Below are positions 9,367 to 17,959 of a stretch of 64,000 bases of DNA, one piece after another; within the stretch, counting starts at the first letter, position 1, and each line of letters begins with the position of its first letter. The notes beneath the pieces were generated by a model, which saw nothing but the letters and a program-made list of their open reading frames with translations, made no database searches and was not told the DNA's origin. Source of the stretch: Stieleria varia (lineage in GTDB: Bacteria; Planctomycetota; Planctomycetia; Pirellulales; Pirellulaceae); NCBI RefSeq assembly GCF_038443385.1, contig NZ_CP151726.1:3844001-3908000 (forward strand), given 5' to 3'. A program made the translations under genes and the position numbers.

Positions 9367-10263
9367 CTATTCAAAAACCGATTGGTAGATATCACGGTCG
9401 GCAGACGTTGCGCCGTGGAGTCCGCAGACTCGCGCAGCCAATCGAACCGCTCCCGCTAAGATCTGAGGCAATGGCAGCTCACTCGCAAGCCCCGCGATGA
9501 TCGCCGATGCGAACGCGTCACCAGCACCCACTGTATCTTGCATCACGCCGGGCGATGGAGCTGGTTCGAACAGGATTTCCGACTCAGCGATGGCGTAGGC
9601 ACCTTGCGAGCCACAAGTCACCACCGCATTGTGCACTTCATATCGGCTTTTCAATGTTTCGATTCCGGCGACGACGGACGACTGATCCGTCACGGCAACA
9701 TCGGACAGTCGATGCAGTTCTTCGTCGTTGAGCTTGACCCACTTCGCACCGTTCAAGAGTTCCCCCAACATCGACTCATCAAAATACGGATCGCGAATGT
9801 TTACATCGACAAATCTCGCCAACCCGCTTTCGCGAACCAGATGCCGCCAGCTTTCACGAGTCGATTCGCTACGCAAGGCAAGGCTGCCGTGGTACAGCAG
9901 GCCTGCAGAGTCGCTCCACAGCGACGAATCGATCTTGCCCATCGAATCCCAAGCTTGACCTGCGGGGATCTCGTATTCAGGCTGACCGTCGACGAAGCTT
10001 ACTTGGACATTGCCTGTCGGCGGCCCATTGAGACGCTGAACGCCCCGATCGTCCAATCCCCAGGAATCCATCGCATCCAAGATCGCTGTTCCCTCGGAGT
10101 CTTCGCCGACGGCGGACAGGAATAAGGGGCGTACTCCAAGACCTTGCAGATTCCATGCCACATTGAACGGCGCGCCTCCCAACACTCGTTTTCCATCGGG
10201 AAAATGATCAAAGAGGACTTCGCCAAAGACAATCGGTCGTGAAGGAGTAACTGTATCGTGCAT
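9367..10263 (-). CDS. PfkB-family carbohydrate kinase (fructokinase-like)
   Basis: 298 residues, cytosolic. The N-terminal ribokinase-fold signature is GGAPFNVAWNLQGLG (residues 29-43) and the C-terminal PfkB signature DTVGAGDAF carries the anion-hole/catalytic GAGD at 246-249 (Asp249 the likely base). Length and motifs fit sugar kinases of the fructokinase/ribokinase group, which phosphorylate a hexose or pentose with ATP. The nearest resemblance is to fructokinases but the sugar is not decided by sequence reading. It is transcribed alone, divergent from the SGNH hydrolase gene. It could serve the sugar-catabolic genes around it. ATG at 10263. Confidence 0.88.
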   Translation of the reverse strand: MHDTVTPSRPIVFGEVLFDHFPDGKRVLGGAPFNVAWNLQGLGVRPLFLSAVGEDSEGTAILDAMDSWGLDDRGVQRLNGPPTGNVQVSFVDGQPEYEIPAGQAWDSMGKIDSSLWSDSAGLLYHGSLALRSESTRESWRHLVRESGLARFVDVNIRDPYFDESMLGELLNGAKWVKLNDEELHRLSDVAVTDQSSVVAGIETLKSRYEVHNAVVTCGSQGAYAIAESEILFEPAPSPGVMQDTVGAGDAFASAIIAGLASELPLPQILAGAVRLAARVCGLHGATSADRDIYQSVFE

Positions 10264-10452
10264 ACTGACTCAATCGGAGAGGATAACATGGAGTAGATTA
10301 TTTTACCGAGCCGTCCAGCTTTCGCTAAGCACCGAGCCGAAACAAGCGTCCCCTACGACATCCGTTTTCGCTCGGCCCCGAAGAAGTCTCTCGGTCGGTG
10401 GTTCATTCAGTCAGTTCGCGTTGTGGTGGTGGTAAAGAAAGAGGAAAGGTGG

Positions 10453-11391
10453 ATGGCAAAAAAGTCTAGGAAACGTCTGATACTGCTCTGCATCACCGCA
10501 ATCGGTCTGTTGCTGTTTGCGGTTTTCTATCAACGATACTACGTCGCGCGTCCGATCGGATCCGGCCCGGCCGGTCCTGCGGTGGATCGTGCCGCGTTCG
10601 CAAACGTGTGGTCGGATCGGCCAGTCCATGTGGTTGGACTTGGTGACAGCGTCACCGCGGGACTGGGGGCCAAATCCACCAGTCATTCCTATTTCAATCG
10701 TGTCATCCAGAATCCCGATGACGAATTCGAGCAGCTCCATCAAGTCTGCCTGACTTCTGTGCTTCCTAATCTGACAAATGAAAACTACGCCATTTCTGGC
10801 TCGGAGTCTACTGTTCACTTCGACGTGATCACTGAAACCTTGCCAGTGATGGATGAGCGTTTGTACGGTATCGTGCTGATGACCAGTGGCGGCAATGACT
10901 TGATCCACATGTATGGCAAATCACCACCACGAGAGTGCGCCATGTACGGAGCAACGTTGGAGCAGGCGTTGCCGTGGATCGAGAACTTTGAAGCCCGATT
11001 GGGGGAGATGGTGTCCCTGATCGATCAGCGTTTTCCGGGCGGTTGCGAAATCTACATCGGCGACATCTACGATCCGACCGATGGAACCGGAGATGCCGGC
11101 AGCATTTACTTGAGTCGATGGCCGGACGGTTTGGCCATTCACGCCCGATACAACGCCGTCATTCGCAAGGTCGCCGGGCAACGCGATAATGTCTTTGTCG
11201 TGCCGCTTTACGAAACCTTTTTAGGTCACGGTTCCCAGTGTCGTAAGTTCTGGAGATCGACCTTTCGCGAGGAGGACCCGTATTTTTGGTTCTACAGCAA
11301 CATCGAAGACCCCAATGATCGCGGTTACGACGCCATCCGACGTGTGTTCCTCAATACGATTGTCGCCAACACAAAATTGCGATCCGAATGA
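10453..11391 (+). CDS. SGNH/GDSL hydrolase, membrane-anchored
   Basis: About 312 residues from the ATG at 10453, chosen because GAGG lies 8 bases upstream; a GTG at 10423 would add 10 residues. A basic N-terminus (MAKKSRKR) and a hydrophobic helix (about 9-26) indicate a membrane anchor or uncleaved signal. The nucleophile block is VGLGDSVTAGLGA (Ser66) and the third block is SGGNDL (Asn148). At the place where the fourth block normally shows D-x-x-H-P-N I read EDPNDRGYDAIRR, with Asp where His is expected, so the catalytic triad may be altered. The stop overlaps the start of the next gene (ATGA), so the two are translationally coupled. Confidence 0.8.
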   Translation: MAKKSRKRLILLCITAIGLLLFAVFYQRYYVARPIGSGPAGPAVDRAAFANVWSDRPVHVVGLGDSVTAGLGAKSTSHSYFNRVIQNPDDEFEQLHQVCLTSVLPNLTNENYAISGSESTVHFDVITETLPVMDERLYGIVLMTSGGNDLIHMYGKSPPRECAMYGATLEQALPWIENFEARLGEMVSLIDQRFPGGCEIYIGDIYDPTDGTGDAGSIYLSRWPDGLAIHARYNAVIRKVAGQRDNVFVVPLYETFLGHGSQCRKFWRSTFREEDPYFWFYSNIEDPNDRGYDAIRRVFLNTIVANTKLRSE

Positions 11392-12254
11392 TTCCCTACT
11401 TCCCGTTCACCGGCGAACGCTTCGAACACAGCTTTGGCGTTCGCCCATTGCCTGACGCAACACAGATCATTGAAACCACGCGACGGTACTATGATGAGAT
11501 TGACGTCAAGCGAGCCAGTTTGGAATCTTTTCCCAGTGAATACTCGGTCGGTCAAGATGCATGCCTGGAATCTCAACGCGATGCATTTCGCTGGATCGTT
11601 GACCAGTCCCCACATTTGAAATGGGACGAGGGTGAGTCCGTTGTGATCAATCGCGCCACCGGCGAAAGGATTCCAGCCGACCAGCCGCAGACTTTGTTGA
11701 CGATCGCGCCGCACGTGCAAGAAGACTTGGTGATCATGCGAGGTGATGTTATCCATGGTTTCCCTCTCGTCGTCGGCGTGGTTTGCTTTCCAAGTGGCTG
11801 GTCGGTCGCTGACAAGCTCGGGCAAAGCGTTTTGTTGATCCATCAATCAGTCCCCGAGTTTGATCCGGTGTTATCGCCGCAAACCGAGCGATTGATGCAA
11901 CGGCTGAAATCGCATCGCCCAGTATGGCGAATGAACTGGGGCGTCCGACCGTTGCCTTACTTGGACCAGTCACCCAAATTCGCCAGGGGCTTGTTCACGG
12001 CCGCCAGATCCGTGACGGCGGCCAACGCGGGCAAAAAATGTTACTTTCGCGTCGAGCGCCAGACCTTGACCCGACTGCCCAGCGGCGACATCTTGTTCAC
12101 CATTCACACGCACCAGTGCACCTTGGATGAACTGACTGTCTCGCAAAAGCAGCAGCTCTGTGGAGTTCTTAAGACTTGTCCAGAAGATACGCTGCGATAC
12201 AAAGGGATCTTGCCGATGGCAGAACCGATCATCGACTACTTGCGAGGCCGTTAG
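11388..12254 (+). CDS. DUF3445 / heme-dependent oxidative N-demethylase-like protein
   Basis: 288 residues. The family signature is seen around residues 215-240: YFRVERQTLTRLPSGDILFT. The N-terminal part (GVRPLPDATQIIETTRRYY, later DLVIMRG and FPSGW) also follows DUF3445 proteins. Members studied in Proteobacteria are PAS-fold heme enzymes that remove methyl groups from amines such as dimethylamine; whether this protein shares the substrate is not known. It overlaps the SGNH hydrolase gene by 4 bases, an unusual pairing. No electron-transfer subunit is next to it. No signal peptide; cytosolic. Confidence 0.82.
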   Translation: MIPYFPFTGERFEHSFGVRPLPDATQIIETTRRYYDEIDVKRASLESFPSEYSVGQDACLESQRDAFRWIVDQSPHLKWDEGESVVINRATGERIPADQPQTLLTIAPHVQEDLVIMRGDVIHGFPLVVGVVCFPSGWSVADKLGQSVLLIHQSVPEFDPVLSPQTERLMQRLKSHRPVWRMNWGVRPLPYLDQSPKFARGLFTAARSVTAANAGKKCYFRVERQTLTRLPSGDILFTIHTHQCTLDELTVSQKQQLCGVLKTCPEDTLRYKGILPMAEPIIDYLRGR

Positions 12255-12511
12255 GAGAGGCTGTTAGGTACATTCAGTTGCCAGGGATGGAATGCCGCGT
12301 CTCGCGAAATGCAGTGACTAGACGAATTGGCCTGTAAATCAAGAATCCCGGAACTGTTTGGGTCCGGCGGTGTTGAAAACCAATTGGTCAATTCATGAGA
12401 AAACACGCCGCTGGTGTTTGATACATAGCTCAGGGTCTGGTCCCCGCATCTGCAACGACCGGGACTGCGGCCTCAAGTCGATTTGATTTCCCAACCCATT
12501 CGGAGTTCCCT

Positions 12512-13783
12512 GTGCGTAGCCCCATTTTGCTAACCCTCTGCGTGATCGCCGCTTCGTCCCTCACCGAGCTTCGTGCTGAAAACTGGCCGCATTGGCGAGG
12601 TGACAACGGTAACGGCGTTTCCGAGACCGCGGATACGCCGACACGTTGGAGCGACAGTGAGAACGTCAAATGGAAGGTCGAGATTCCAGGTCAAGGCTCC
12701 GGATCGCCCATCGTTTGGGAAGACAAGGTGTTTGTGGTCTCGGGCGTTCCTGTCGCCGGGGTAGCCGGTGGAGGATCCATCCCCACGTTGCAGTTCACCG
12801 TGTTTTGCTTTGATCGTGAATCGGGAAAAGAGCTCTGGAAACAAGTCGCGGTGGTAGCCAAGCCACATCAACAAACGCACTCGACCAACAACTTTGCATC
12901 GGCATCGCCTTGCACCGACGGGCAGCATGTCTATGCCCACTTCGGCTCGAGGGGGCTTTTCTGTTACACGATGAACGGTGATCTCGTTTGGAAACGCGAC
13001 GATCTGGGTAAAATGCAAACCCGCAACGACTTTGGCGAAGGAAGCTCGCCGACGTTGGAGGGCGACATGATCCTGGTACCTTGGGATCACGAAGGTGCCT
13101 CTGCTCTGTTTGCGTTGGACAAGTCGACCGGTAACACGATTTGGAAAGCCGACCGTGATGAACCGACCTGTTGGGCGACGCCCTTGGTCGTTCAACACGA
13201 CGGTCAAAAACAGGTCATCATGAACGGGCAGAACAACGCGCGTTCCTATGATTTGGCAACCGGAAAGGAACTGTGGCGTTGTGGCGGGCAAACCGAACGT
13301 CCCGTCGCATCGGCCGTGTTTGCCAATGGCATCGCCTACGTCGGCAGCGGTTTCCGTGGCTCCTTTCTCGGGGCCTTTCGTCTCACCGGCACCGGCGACA
13401 TCGAGAACACCGAGAGTGTGATCTGGGACGTCCATCAAGACACACCCGACATCGCTTCGCCTCTGCTTTCATCGGGCAGATTGTATTTCTACAAAGGCAA
13501 ATCAGGTACATTGACGTGCGTTGATGCTGCAACCGGTGAACGACATTTCGGACCCACTCGCGTTCCCGGTTTGGACAGTATCTATGCTTCTCCCATTGCT
13601 GCCGGCGGCCATGTCTATCTGACTGCCCGCAATGGAACCACTGTGGTGATCAAAGACGCCAAGGAGTTTGAGATCGTCTCAACCAACTCGGTCGGCGAGA
13701 CCGTGGATGCGACGCCAGCACCTGTTGATAGCGAGCTCTTTATCCGCGGAGCGCAACACTTGTTCTGTATCAGCGAAGGTTAG
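12512..13783 (+). CDS. Secreted PQQ-like beta-propeller protein
   Basis: 423 residues. The GTG at 12512 has GGAG six bases upstream and leads into a signal peptide (LLTLCVIAASSLTELRA). The mature part opens with NWPHWRGDNGNGVSETA, typical of planctomycete PQQ-like repeat proteins (WRG-N-G-VS), and continues with repeated blades of the type SGKELWK, TGNTIWKAD, TGKELWRCG. The fold is an eight-blade-like propeller; most planctomycete members are of unknown function and there is no proof of quinone binding. It is monocistronic and converges on the sulfatase across a repeat cluster. Confidence 0.88.
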   Translation: MRSPILLTLCVIAASSLTELRAENWPHWRGDNGNGVSETADTPTRWSDSENVKWKVEIPGQGSGSPIVWEDKVFVVSGVPVAGVAGGGSIPTLQFTVFCFDRESGKELWKQVAVVAKPHQQTHSTNNFASASPCTDGQHVYAHFGSRGLFCYTMNGDLVWKRDDLGKMQTRNDFGEGSSPTLEGDMILVPWDHEGASALFALDKSTGNTIWKADRDEPTCWATPLVVQHDGQKQVIMNGQNNARSYDLATGKELWRCGGQTERPVASAVFANGIAYVGSGFRGSFLGAFRLTGTGDIENTESVIWDVHQDTPDIASPLLSSGRLYFYKGKSGTLTCVDAATGERHFGPTRVPGLDSIYASPIAAGGHVYLTARNGTTVVIKDAKEFEIVSTNSVGETVDATPAPVDSELFIRGAQHLFCISEG

Positions 13784-13800
13784 CCTGCGCTGATCAAAAC

Positions 13801-13927
13801 TTGGTGTTGACATTGTTTTTTCAGTCCATGTTTTTGTCCCATGCATCGCAATCAAAGTGAGCCTCAGGCGCTAGCCGTGGGCCGGCACCACAATCCGCCT
13901 CAGGCCCACGGCTAGCGCCTGAGGCTC
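13801..13927. repeat. Dispersed repeat A, complete copy (127 bp)
   Basis: A 58-bp lead (13801-13858, starting TTGGTGTTGACATTG) is followed by a hairpin whose 25-bp arms, 13859-13883 and 13903-13927, are perfect inverse copies around a 19-bp loop containing GGCACCACAATCCG. The same unit occurs at 13928-14211, 31814-31940 and, inverted, at 61857-62097. Confidence 0.85.
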
Positions 13928-14211
13928 TTGGTGTTGACATTGTTTTTTCAGTCCATGTTTTTGTCCCATGCATCGCAATCAGAGTGAGCCTCAGGCGCTA
14001 GCCGTGGGCCGGCACCACAATCCGCCTCAGGCGCTAGTGGCCTGTTGATTTAATCGAAATTGGGAACGCAAGGGTGAGCCGTGGGCCGTAAGGCACCGGG
14101 CAATGCGGTAGGCCCGGCCGCTTACGCGTCGCGGCTCACTAAATCAACGGCCCGCTAGCCGTGGGCCGGCACCACAATCCGCCTCAGGCCCACGGCTAGC
14201 GCCTGAGGCTC
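13928..14211. repeat. Dispersed repeat A, second copy, interrupted by element B
   Basis: It begins right where the first copy ends. The lead and first arm are intact, then repeat sequence is broken at GCTAG by a 116-bp insertion (14038-14153) and resumes at GCTAG, ending with a full arm at 14211. Part of the hairpin is present twice, so the copy is longer than a simple A plus B. Confidence 0.8.
14038..14153. mobile_element. Element B (116 bp) inserted in repeat A, flanked by GCTAG duplication
   Basis: GCTAG at 14033-14037 and 14154-14158 flanks the element. Its ends are imperfect inverted repeats (TGGCCTGTTGATTTA at the left; GGGCCGTTGATTTA on the complement of the right). The core has a further inverted pair GTGAGCCG/CGGCTCAC. 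It encodes nothing. A second copy of the same length is at 61915-62030. This fits a non-autonomous miniature transposable element. Confidence 0.7.
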
Positions 14212-14326
14212 AGCTCGACTGGTTTTCCATCAGCCGGGACGAATTCCAGTCGACCGATCTGTGTGATTCCGCGAGCGAATTGCACGCGAAGGTGAATGAT
14301 TTCGCTGGTTTGGTTGATGGTCGCGT

Positions 14327-15844
14327 TCAGTCCATTCCACTTTCCTGACTCGGCACGCTCAGTGGTGACTCGATTCTGGGGGGCGAATCCTCGTTCCCTG
14401 TTGCTACGCCAAGAAATCGAGACCGCCCCCGCTTCACTCGGCTTGACTTCGCATCCGGCAAGAACTTTTCTCGCAGCGGCTCAGGTTCTTTGCCGTCGAG
14501 GTAGAAGTCGAAATACGCTTTCGCTGCAGCGTTCTCTTGGGCTGTTGAGAGTCCCGGCGGCGTGAGTTCGGATGCCCAAGTCGAGAGACGGTCTCGAAGC
14601 CGATTTGCAATCTCAGGATGCATCACGCATTGGTCGTGCTTTTCCTCCAAGTCGACTTTCAAGTCGAATAAATACTCACGCCGGCCACTTCGTACGAGTT
14701 TCCAGTCTCCTTCGCGAATCGCCGACTGCCCCGTCCATCGCCACATCAGGGCATCGTGGGGCGGCGCGGTGTTGTCACCCGATAGAAAAGGAATCAAGTT
14801 GACACCGTCCAACTCATCGTTTGCTGTTTCAATCTTGGCAATTGCTGTAGCGGTTGCAGCGACGTCCAATGCACTGATAGGGTGAGGATACACCTGTCCG
14901 CCAGGAATCATTCCCGGCCAGGAGACGACGAATGGTGTGTGCATTCCTCCTTCCGTCAGCATTCCTTTCTCTCCATTGAGTGGATCATTCAGCGAGCCGT
15001 CCCATCCGGGGCCAGCTCCGGGGGCATCGAACTTGTGGATCTTCAAAGGCGCGCCGTTGTCGCCGATGTAAAAAACGAGCGTGTTTTCAAGCAAACCGTT
15101 CTCTCGCAAAGTCTCCATCACCAGCCCCACGCCGTCGTCGACGGCCGACAACATCGCTAGGGCTTGACGACGTCGTTCAGGCATCTCACCCGGAAATCGA
15201 CTCAAGTACTCCGGTGGCGCATCGAGCGGAACATGCGGAGCGCGGTAGGCCACGTACAAGAAAAGTGGCTGATCTTTGTGCCGCTCAATCACCGATGCGG
15301 CGGCACGGCTGCACGCATCGACGTGATACCCCTCCGGTTTCAACGATGCCATCTTCCTGTCGGTCCCATCCATGAACAGATTGGCAGAAAAAGCTGCTTG
15401 AGAGTTTTGTGCATAGACATAGCGAAAACCATGTTTGGTGATCTCGTTGGTCGGACCCAGGTGCCATTTCCCAAACTGAGCCGTGACGTAGCCTGCTCGC
15501 TGCAAACGCTGCGCAATCGTGGTTTCGGCATCAAATCCGGTCAGGCTGCTGCCGTTTGATTCCACGCCGAAACGCGATTGAAACTTGCCAATCATCAGCC
15601 CGGCACGCGATGGAACGCACTGCGGCGCCGTGCTATAGCCGTGCAATGCTCTCACCCCGCTGGCTGCCAACGCATCCACATTCGGTGTTCGGATATCATC
15701 CAGTACGCCCTGGCAAGACAGATCCGCGTAACCGTGATCGTCGGTGTAGAACACGATGACGTTGGGCAGTTCATTCGCATGAGCCACCGATGGAAAGCAG
15801 CATAGCGCCAGGAGGGTAAGCCAACGAGTCATAAACGATCTCAT
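14327..15844 (-). CDS. Sulfatase (formylglycine type), secreted
   Basis: 505 residues with a signal peptide (about 1-23, ending AHA). The metal-binding start is VIVFYTDDHGYADL (Asp35, Asp36) and the maturation motif is CVPSRAG with Cys76 to be oxidised to formylglycine by an FGE-type enzyme. The later metal motif FYIGDNGAP is present. These features define an active type I sulfatase releasing sulfate from a polysaccharide or glycoconjugate in the periplasm or outside. Substrate subgroup is not assignable by eye. The tail after about residue 450 is basic and may be family specific. Transcribed alone, converging on the propeller gene. ATG at 15844; ATG at 15832 is possible. Confidence 0.92.
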   Translation of the reverse strand: MRSFMTRWLTLLALCCFPSVAHANELPNVIVFYTDDHGYADLSCQGVLDDIRTPNVDALAASGVRALHGYSTAPQCVPSRAGLMIGKFQSRFGVESNGSSLTGFDAETTIAQRLQRAGYVTAQFGKWHLGPTNEITKHGFRYVYAQNSQAAFSANLFMDGTDRKMASLKPEGYHVDACSRAAASVIERHKDQPLFLYVAYRAPHVPLDAPPEYLSRFPGEMPERRRQALAMLSAVDDGVGLVMETLRENGLLENTLVFYIGDNGAPLKIHKFDAPGAGPGWDGSLNDPLNGEKGMLTEGGMHTPFVVSWPGMIPGGQVYPHPISALDVAATATAIAKIETANDELDGVNLIPFLSGDNTAPPHDALMWRWTGQSAIREGDWKLVRSGRREYLFDLKVDLEEKHDQCVMHPEIANRLRDRLSTWASELTPPGLSTAQENAAAKAYFDFYLDGKEPEPLREKFLPDAKSSRVKRGRSRFLGVATGNEDSPPRIESPLSVPSQESGMD

Positions 15845-16020
15845 GAATCTGAATCTGTCATCTGGTGAGTTTCAGGTAAGTCCGATGCTACGTTTCATGC
15901 ATTCGGTTCGCAACGGCTCGGGCTCATGGTGGGATTCGTGTCAGAAATCGCATCGATCTGTGCCTCAACTTGAAACGGCAAACAGCCGGCACGCTCTGGT
16001 TATTCACCGCCGTCATCGTA

Positions 16021-16097
16021 ATCTCCGCTGCTCATCTCCGCTGCTCCGTCTCCGCTGCTCCGTCTTCGCTGCTCCGTCTTCGCTGCTCCGTCTTCGG
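16021..16097. repeat. 13-14-bp tandem repeat, about 5.6 copies
   Basis: Units ATCTCCGCTGCTC (twice, 13 bp) then CGTCTCCGCTGCTC and CGTCTTCGCTGCTC (14 bp) follow each other without gaps, ending in a partial unit. The repeat is not coding in any accepted gene and sits about 170 bp before the predicted promoter. Confidence 0.8.
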
Positions 16098-16266
16098 TGG
16101 GCAGTTTTCGAAAAAGTGCATGCCGGGAGCCGTGTTGGTCCCATGCGAATCAATCGTCGAACTGCCTGATCACGAAGGGAACGATATCAACCAGTCTGGA
16201 CGGTTTCAGGCCAATGCAACCGGCGGTTTGGGAGGAAAACCGCAAAATCGGTCCCATTCTGGCGAT

Positions 16267-16282
16267 TGGCCCGACATGTGCG
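16267..16282 (+). promoter_or_regulatory. Candidate sigma-54 (-24/-12) promoter for the CsbD cassette
   Basis: TGGCCCGACATGTGCG matches the sigma-54 consensus TGGCACG-N4-TTGC with the essential GG and GC pairs at the right spacing; one mismatch lies in each half. The start point would be near 16293, leaving a leader of about 40 bases with GGAG at 16321-16324 before the ATG at 16332. The linked NtrC-type activator at 18172 makes the reading more credible. Confidence 0.55.
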
Positions 16283-16331
16283 TTTGATGACCAATATCGA
16301 AGGACGAACACCCAACTCCAGGAGACTCAAT

Positions 16332-16763
16332 ATGGTTACTCGCCAAGAAATCGCGGGAAAGTGGAACGAAGTCAAGGGCCGCCTGAAAGAACACTGGGCC
16401 GAGTTAACGGACGAAGATTTTCGTAACGTCCAAGGTTCAGCGGAACGCTTGGTCGGCGTCGTTCAGCAGAAAACCGGTGCGAGGAAAAGTGAGATCGAAT
16501 CGTTTATCGACGGCATTTTCTCGGGCAACGTTGCCGAGCGAGCTAGCGAGGCGGTCGGGCATTATGCCGACTCCGCTCAGCAGGTCGCCTCAGACGCAGC
16601 GGACTATGCACGGAAAAATTATCGCAAATTCGCCGCCTCGACGGACGAGTACTCGCAGCGAGTTTCGGAAACCGTTCGCAGCCGTCCAGTGGAATCGCTC
16701 GCCATCGCATTCGGCGTCGGCATCGCTGCCGGGGCATTGTTGTTCTTTGGACGAAAACGCTAA
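16332..16763 (+). CDS. CsbD-like stress protein with DUF883-like C-terminus
   Basis: 143 residues. The ATG at 16332 has GGAG seven bases upstream. Residues 1-60 read as a CsbD-like domain (IAGKWNEVKGRLKEHWAELTDED, VQGSAERLVGVVQQKTG), known from general-stress proteins of Bacillus and Proteobacteria. Residues 70-143 are a helical, Ala/Ser-rich segment ending in a membrane helix with a Gly-rich core (SLAIAFGVGIAAGALLFFGR), as in DUF883/ElaB-type ribosome- or membrane-associated proteins. The fusion of the two is notable. First gene of a four-gene cassette with spacings of 3, 42 and 11 bp. Confidence 0.82.
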   Translation: MVTRQEIAGKWNEVKGRLKEHWAELTDEDFRNVQGSAERLVGVVQQKTGARKSEIESFIDGIFSGNVAERASEAVGHYADSAQQVASDAADYARKNYRKFAASTDEYSQRVSETVRSRPVESLAIAFGVGIAAGALLFFGRKR

Positions 16764-16766
16764 GCC

Positions 16767-17165
16767 ATGAGTGAGACGTTAGCAACCGACAAGCAAGCTG
16801 CGGCGATCAAGCAGCGGATGAGTGAGATACGGACGCAGTTGCCCTACGACGTGGATATCGCGCGGGAACGTGTGCGCCAGATCTCGGACTGGAAATATCA
16901 CGTCGCTCAACATCCGTTGCCAGCGATCGCTGCTGCTGTCGCGCTCGGATATTTGATCGTGCCGGAAAAGCGTTCCACGATACAGCGGATTAGCCGCAGT
17001 AAGTCGCGCGATCAGGACGACGACTTGTCAGCACCCCAAAAGGGCGTGGTCAGTGGGATTGTTGCCGCAATCGCATCGATGGTTCTCAGGCAAGCGGTAT
17101 CTACGGCAGCAAGTCAGGTCAGTGGAATGCTGACACGACAAGGTGTCTCGACACGCGAACGTTGA
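16767..17165 (+). CDS. Small membrane protein of the stress cassette (DUF3618-like)
   Basis: 132 residues, starting 3 bases after the CsbD-like stop. An amphipathic N-terminal helix (about 8-45) precedes a short hydrophobic segment HPLPAIAAAVALGYLIVP (48-65), then a polar linker and a second weakly hydrophobic helix (about 92-120). It resembles the small DUF3618/DUF883 group that accompanies holin-X proteins, but the match is loose. Its place in the cassette points to an inner-membrane role during stress. No enzyme motif is present. Confidence 0.65.
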   Translation: MSETLATDKQAAAIKQRMSEIRTQLPYDVDIARERVRQISDWKYHVAQHPLPAIAAAVALGYLIVPEKRSTIQRISRSKSRDQDDDLSAPQKGVVSGIVAAIASMVLRQAVSTAASQVSGMLTRQGVSTRER

Positions 17166-17207
17166 TCTGCAGATCGTGATCAATATTGAAATACAAACTG
17201 GCAAATC

Positions 17208-17705
17208 ATGAGTGAACAATCAAGTTTCCAACGTGTCGCCCAAGACGTGATCGATCTCTGCGAACTGCAATTTCAATTGCTCTCTGTGGACAGTCAAGCA
17301 GCCCGTCGTCTGCTATTGCGTGGTGTGGCGAAGCTCGTGGTCGCCGTGCCTCTGCTGGGCTCGGCGATCACCGTGTTGTGTCTCGGAGTCGGCTACCTGA
17401 TTGCCGAACGGACAGCGTTGTCGGTCGCCGGCAGCCTGATCGTTGTCAGTGTCGCCGTCATCCTCTTCGCGAGCTCGCTAGCCGTGATCGCTCTGGTCGG
17501 ATTTCGTCGTGCGGCCGCCGCGATGGCTGAGACGAAGTCGGAGTTCACCGAGAATCTCAAGTGGCTCAAGGCAACATTGCTGTCACCATCCACGTCTCCA
17601 CGAAATCAAATCCGTCGCGAGTCCTTTCCTGACCATTCGCCGTCGGAGTTCCATACGGACTCTCAACCTCATTTTCAGTCCAGACCCGTTTCTCAGCCAC
17701 GTTAA
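17208..17705 (+). CDS. Holin-X / YqjE-like membrane protein
   Basis: 165 residues. An N-terminal amphipathic region (FQRVAQDVIDLCELQFQLLSVDSQ) is followed by two adjacent membrane helices (about 45-67 and 74-98), then a cytosolic tail (AAAMAETKSEFTENLKWLK). This is the pattern of the holin superfamily X/YqjE family, which in many bacteria lies beside DUF883 and CsbD genes. A true lysis role is unlikely here. The C-terminal 35 residues are Ser/Pro-rich and probably disordered. Confidence 0.72.
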   Translation: MSEQSSFQRVAQDVIDLCELQFQLLSVDSQAARRLLLRGVAKLVVAVPLLGSAITVLCLGVGYLIAERTALSVAGSLIVVSVAVILFASSLAVIALVGFRRAAAAMAETKSEFTENLKWLKATLLSPSTSPRNQIRRESFPDHSPSEFHTDSQPHFQSRPVSQPR

Positions 17706-17716
17706 GGAAAAGCGAT

Positions 17717-17959
17717 ATGTCCCATTCCAATTCTCAAGGCGCACAAGGTGCGACCGTATCTGACAAAGCACGCGACGTGGCAAACCGAGCCATGTCCAGC
17801 GCCGCGGAGATGACCCATGATTACGCGGATCACTATGTCAAGGAGCCCGCGAAAGACCTGTTTAGCTTGGCAAAGTCGTACGCAAAGGACCATCCCGACG
17901 TCGCTGCGATGTGGGCGTTCGGCCTGGGAATCGTGATCGGCTGGAAACTCAAGCCGTAA
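17717..17959 (+). CDS. Small DUF883-like membrane-tethered protein
   Basis: 80 residues. A helical region (about 12-60) with DKARDVANRAMSSAAEM is followed by HPDVAAMWAFGLGIVIGWKLKP, one C-terminal membrane helix with a Gly motif. It fits the ElaB/YqjD-type DUF883 pattern, proteins that tether to the inner membrane in stationary phase. Starts 11 bases after the holin-like gene, so it is probably the last gene of the same transcript. Confidence 0.7.
   Translation: MSHSNSQGAQGATVSDKARDVANRAMSSAAEMTHDYADHYVKEPAKDLFSLAKSYAKDHPDVAAMWAFGLGIVIGWKLKP

Larger units (their letters stand above)
15845..16331. other. Intergenic control region between sulfatase and CsbD cassette
   Basis: About 490 bp between divergent genes with no coding sequence that I accept. 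It contains a short tandem repeat (16021-16097) and a sigma-54-like promoter (16267-16282), listed separately. Confidence 0.6.

Noticed and set aside
13801-14211. Possible small RNA genes or attachment site
   Set aside because: The same sequence recurs at other gene ends as a dispersed hairpin repeat, with no integrase or tRNA nearby.
15970-16287. Possible small secreted protein (MKRQTAGTLWLFTAVIVIS...)
   Set aside because: It starts with TTG, reads through the 13-14-bp tandem repeat and overlaps the predicted sigma-54 promoter; no family resemblance.
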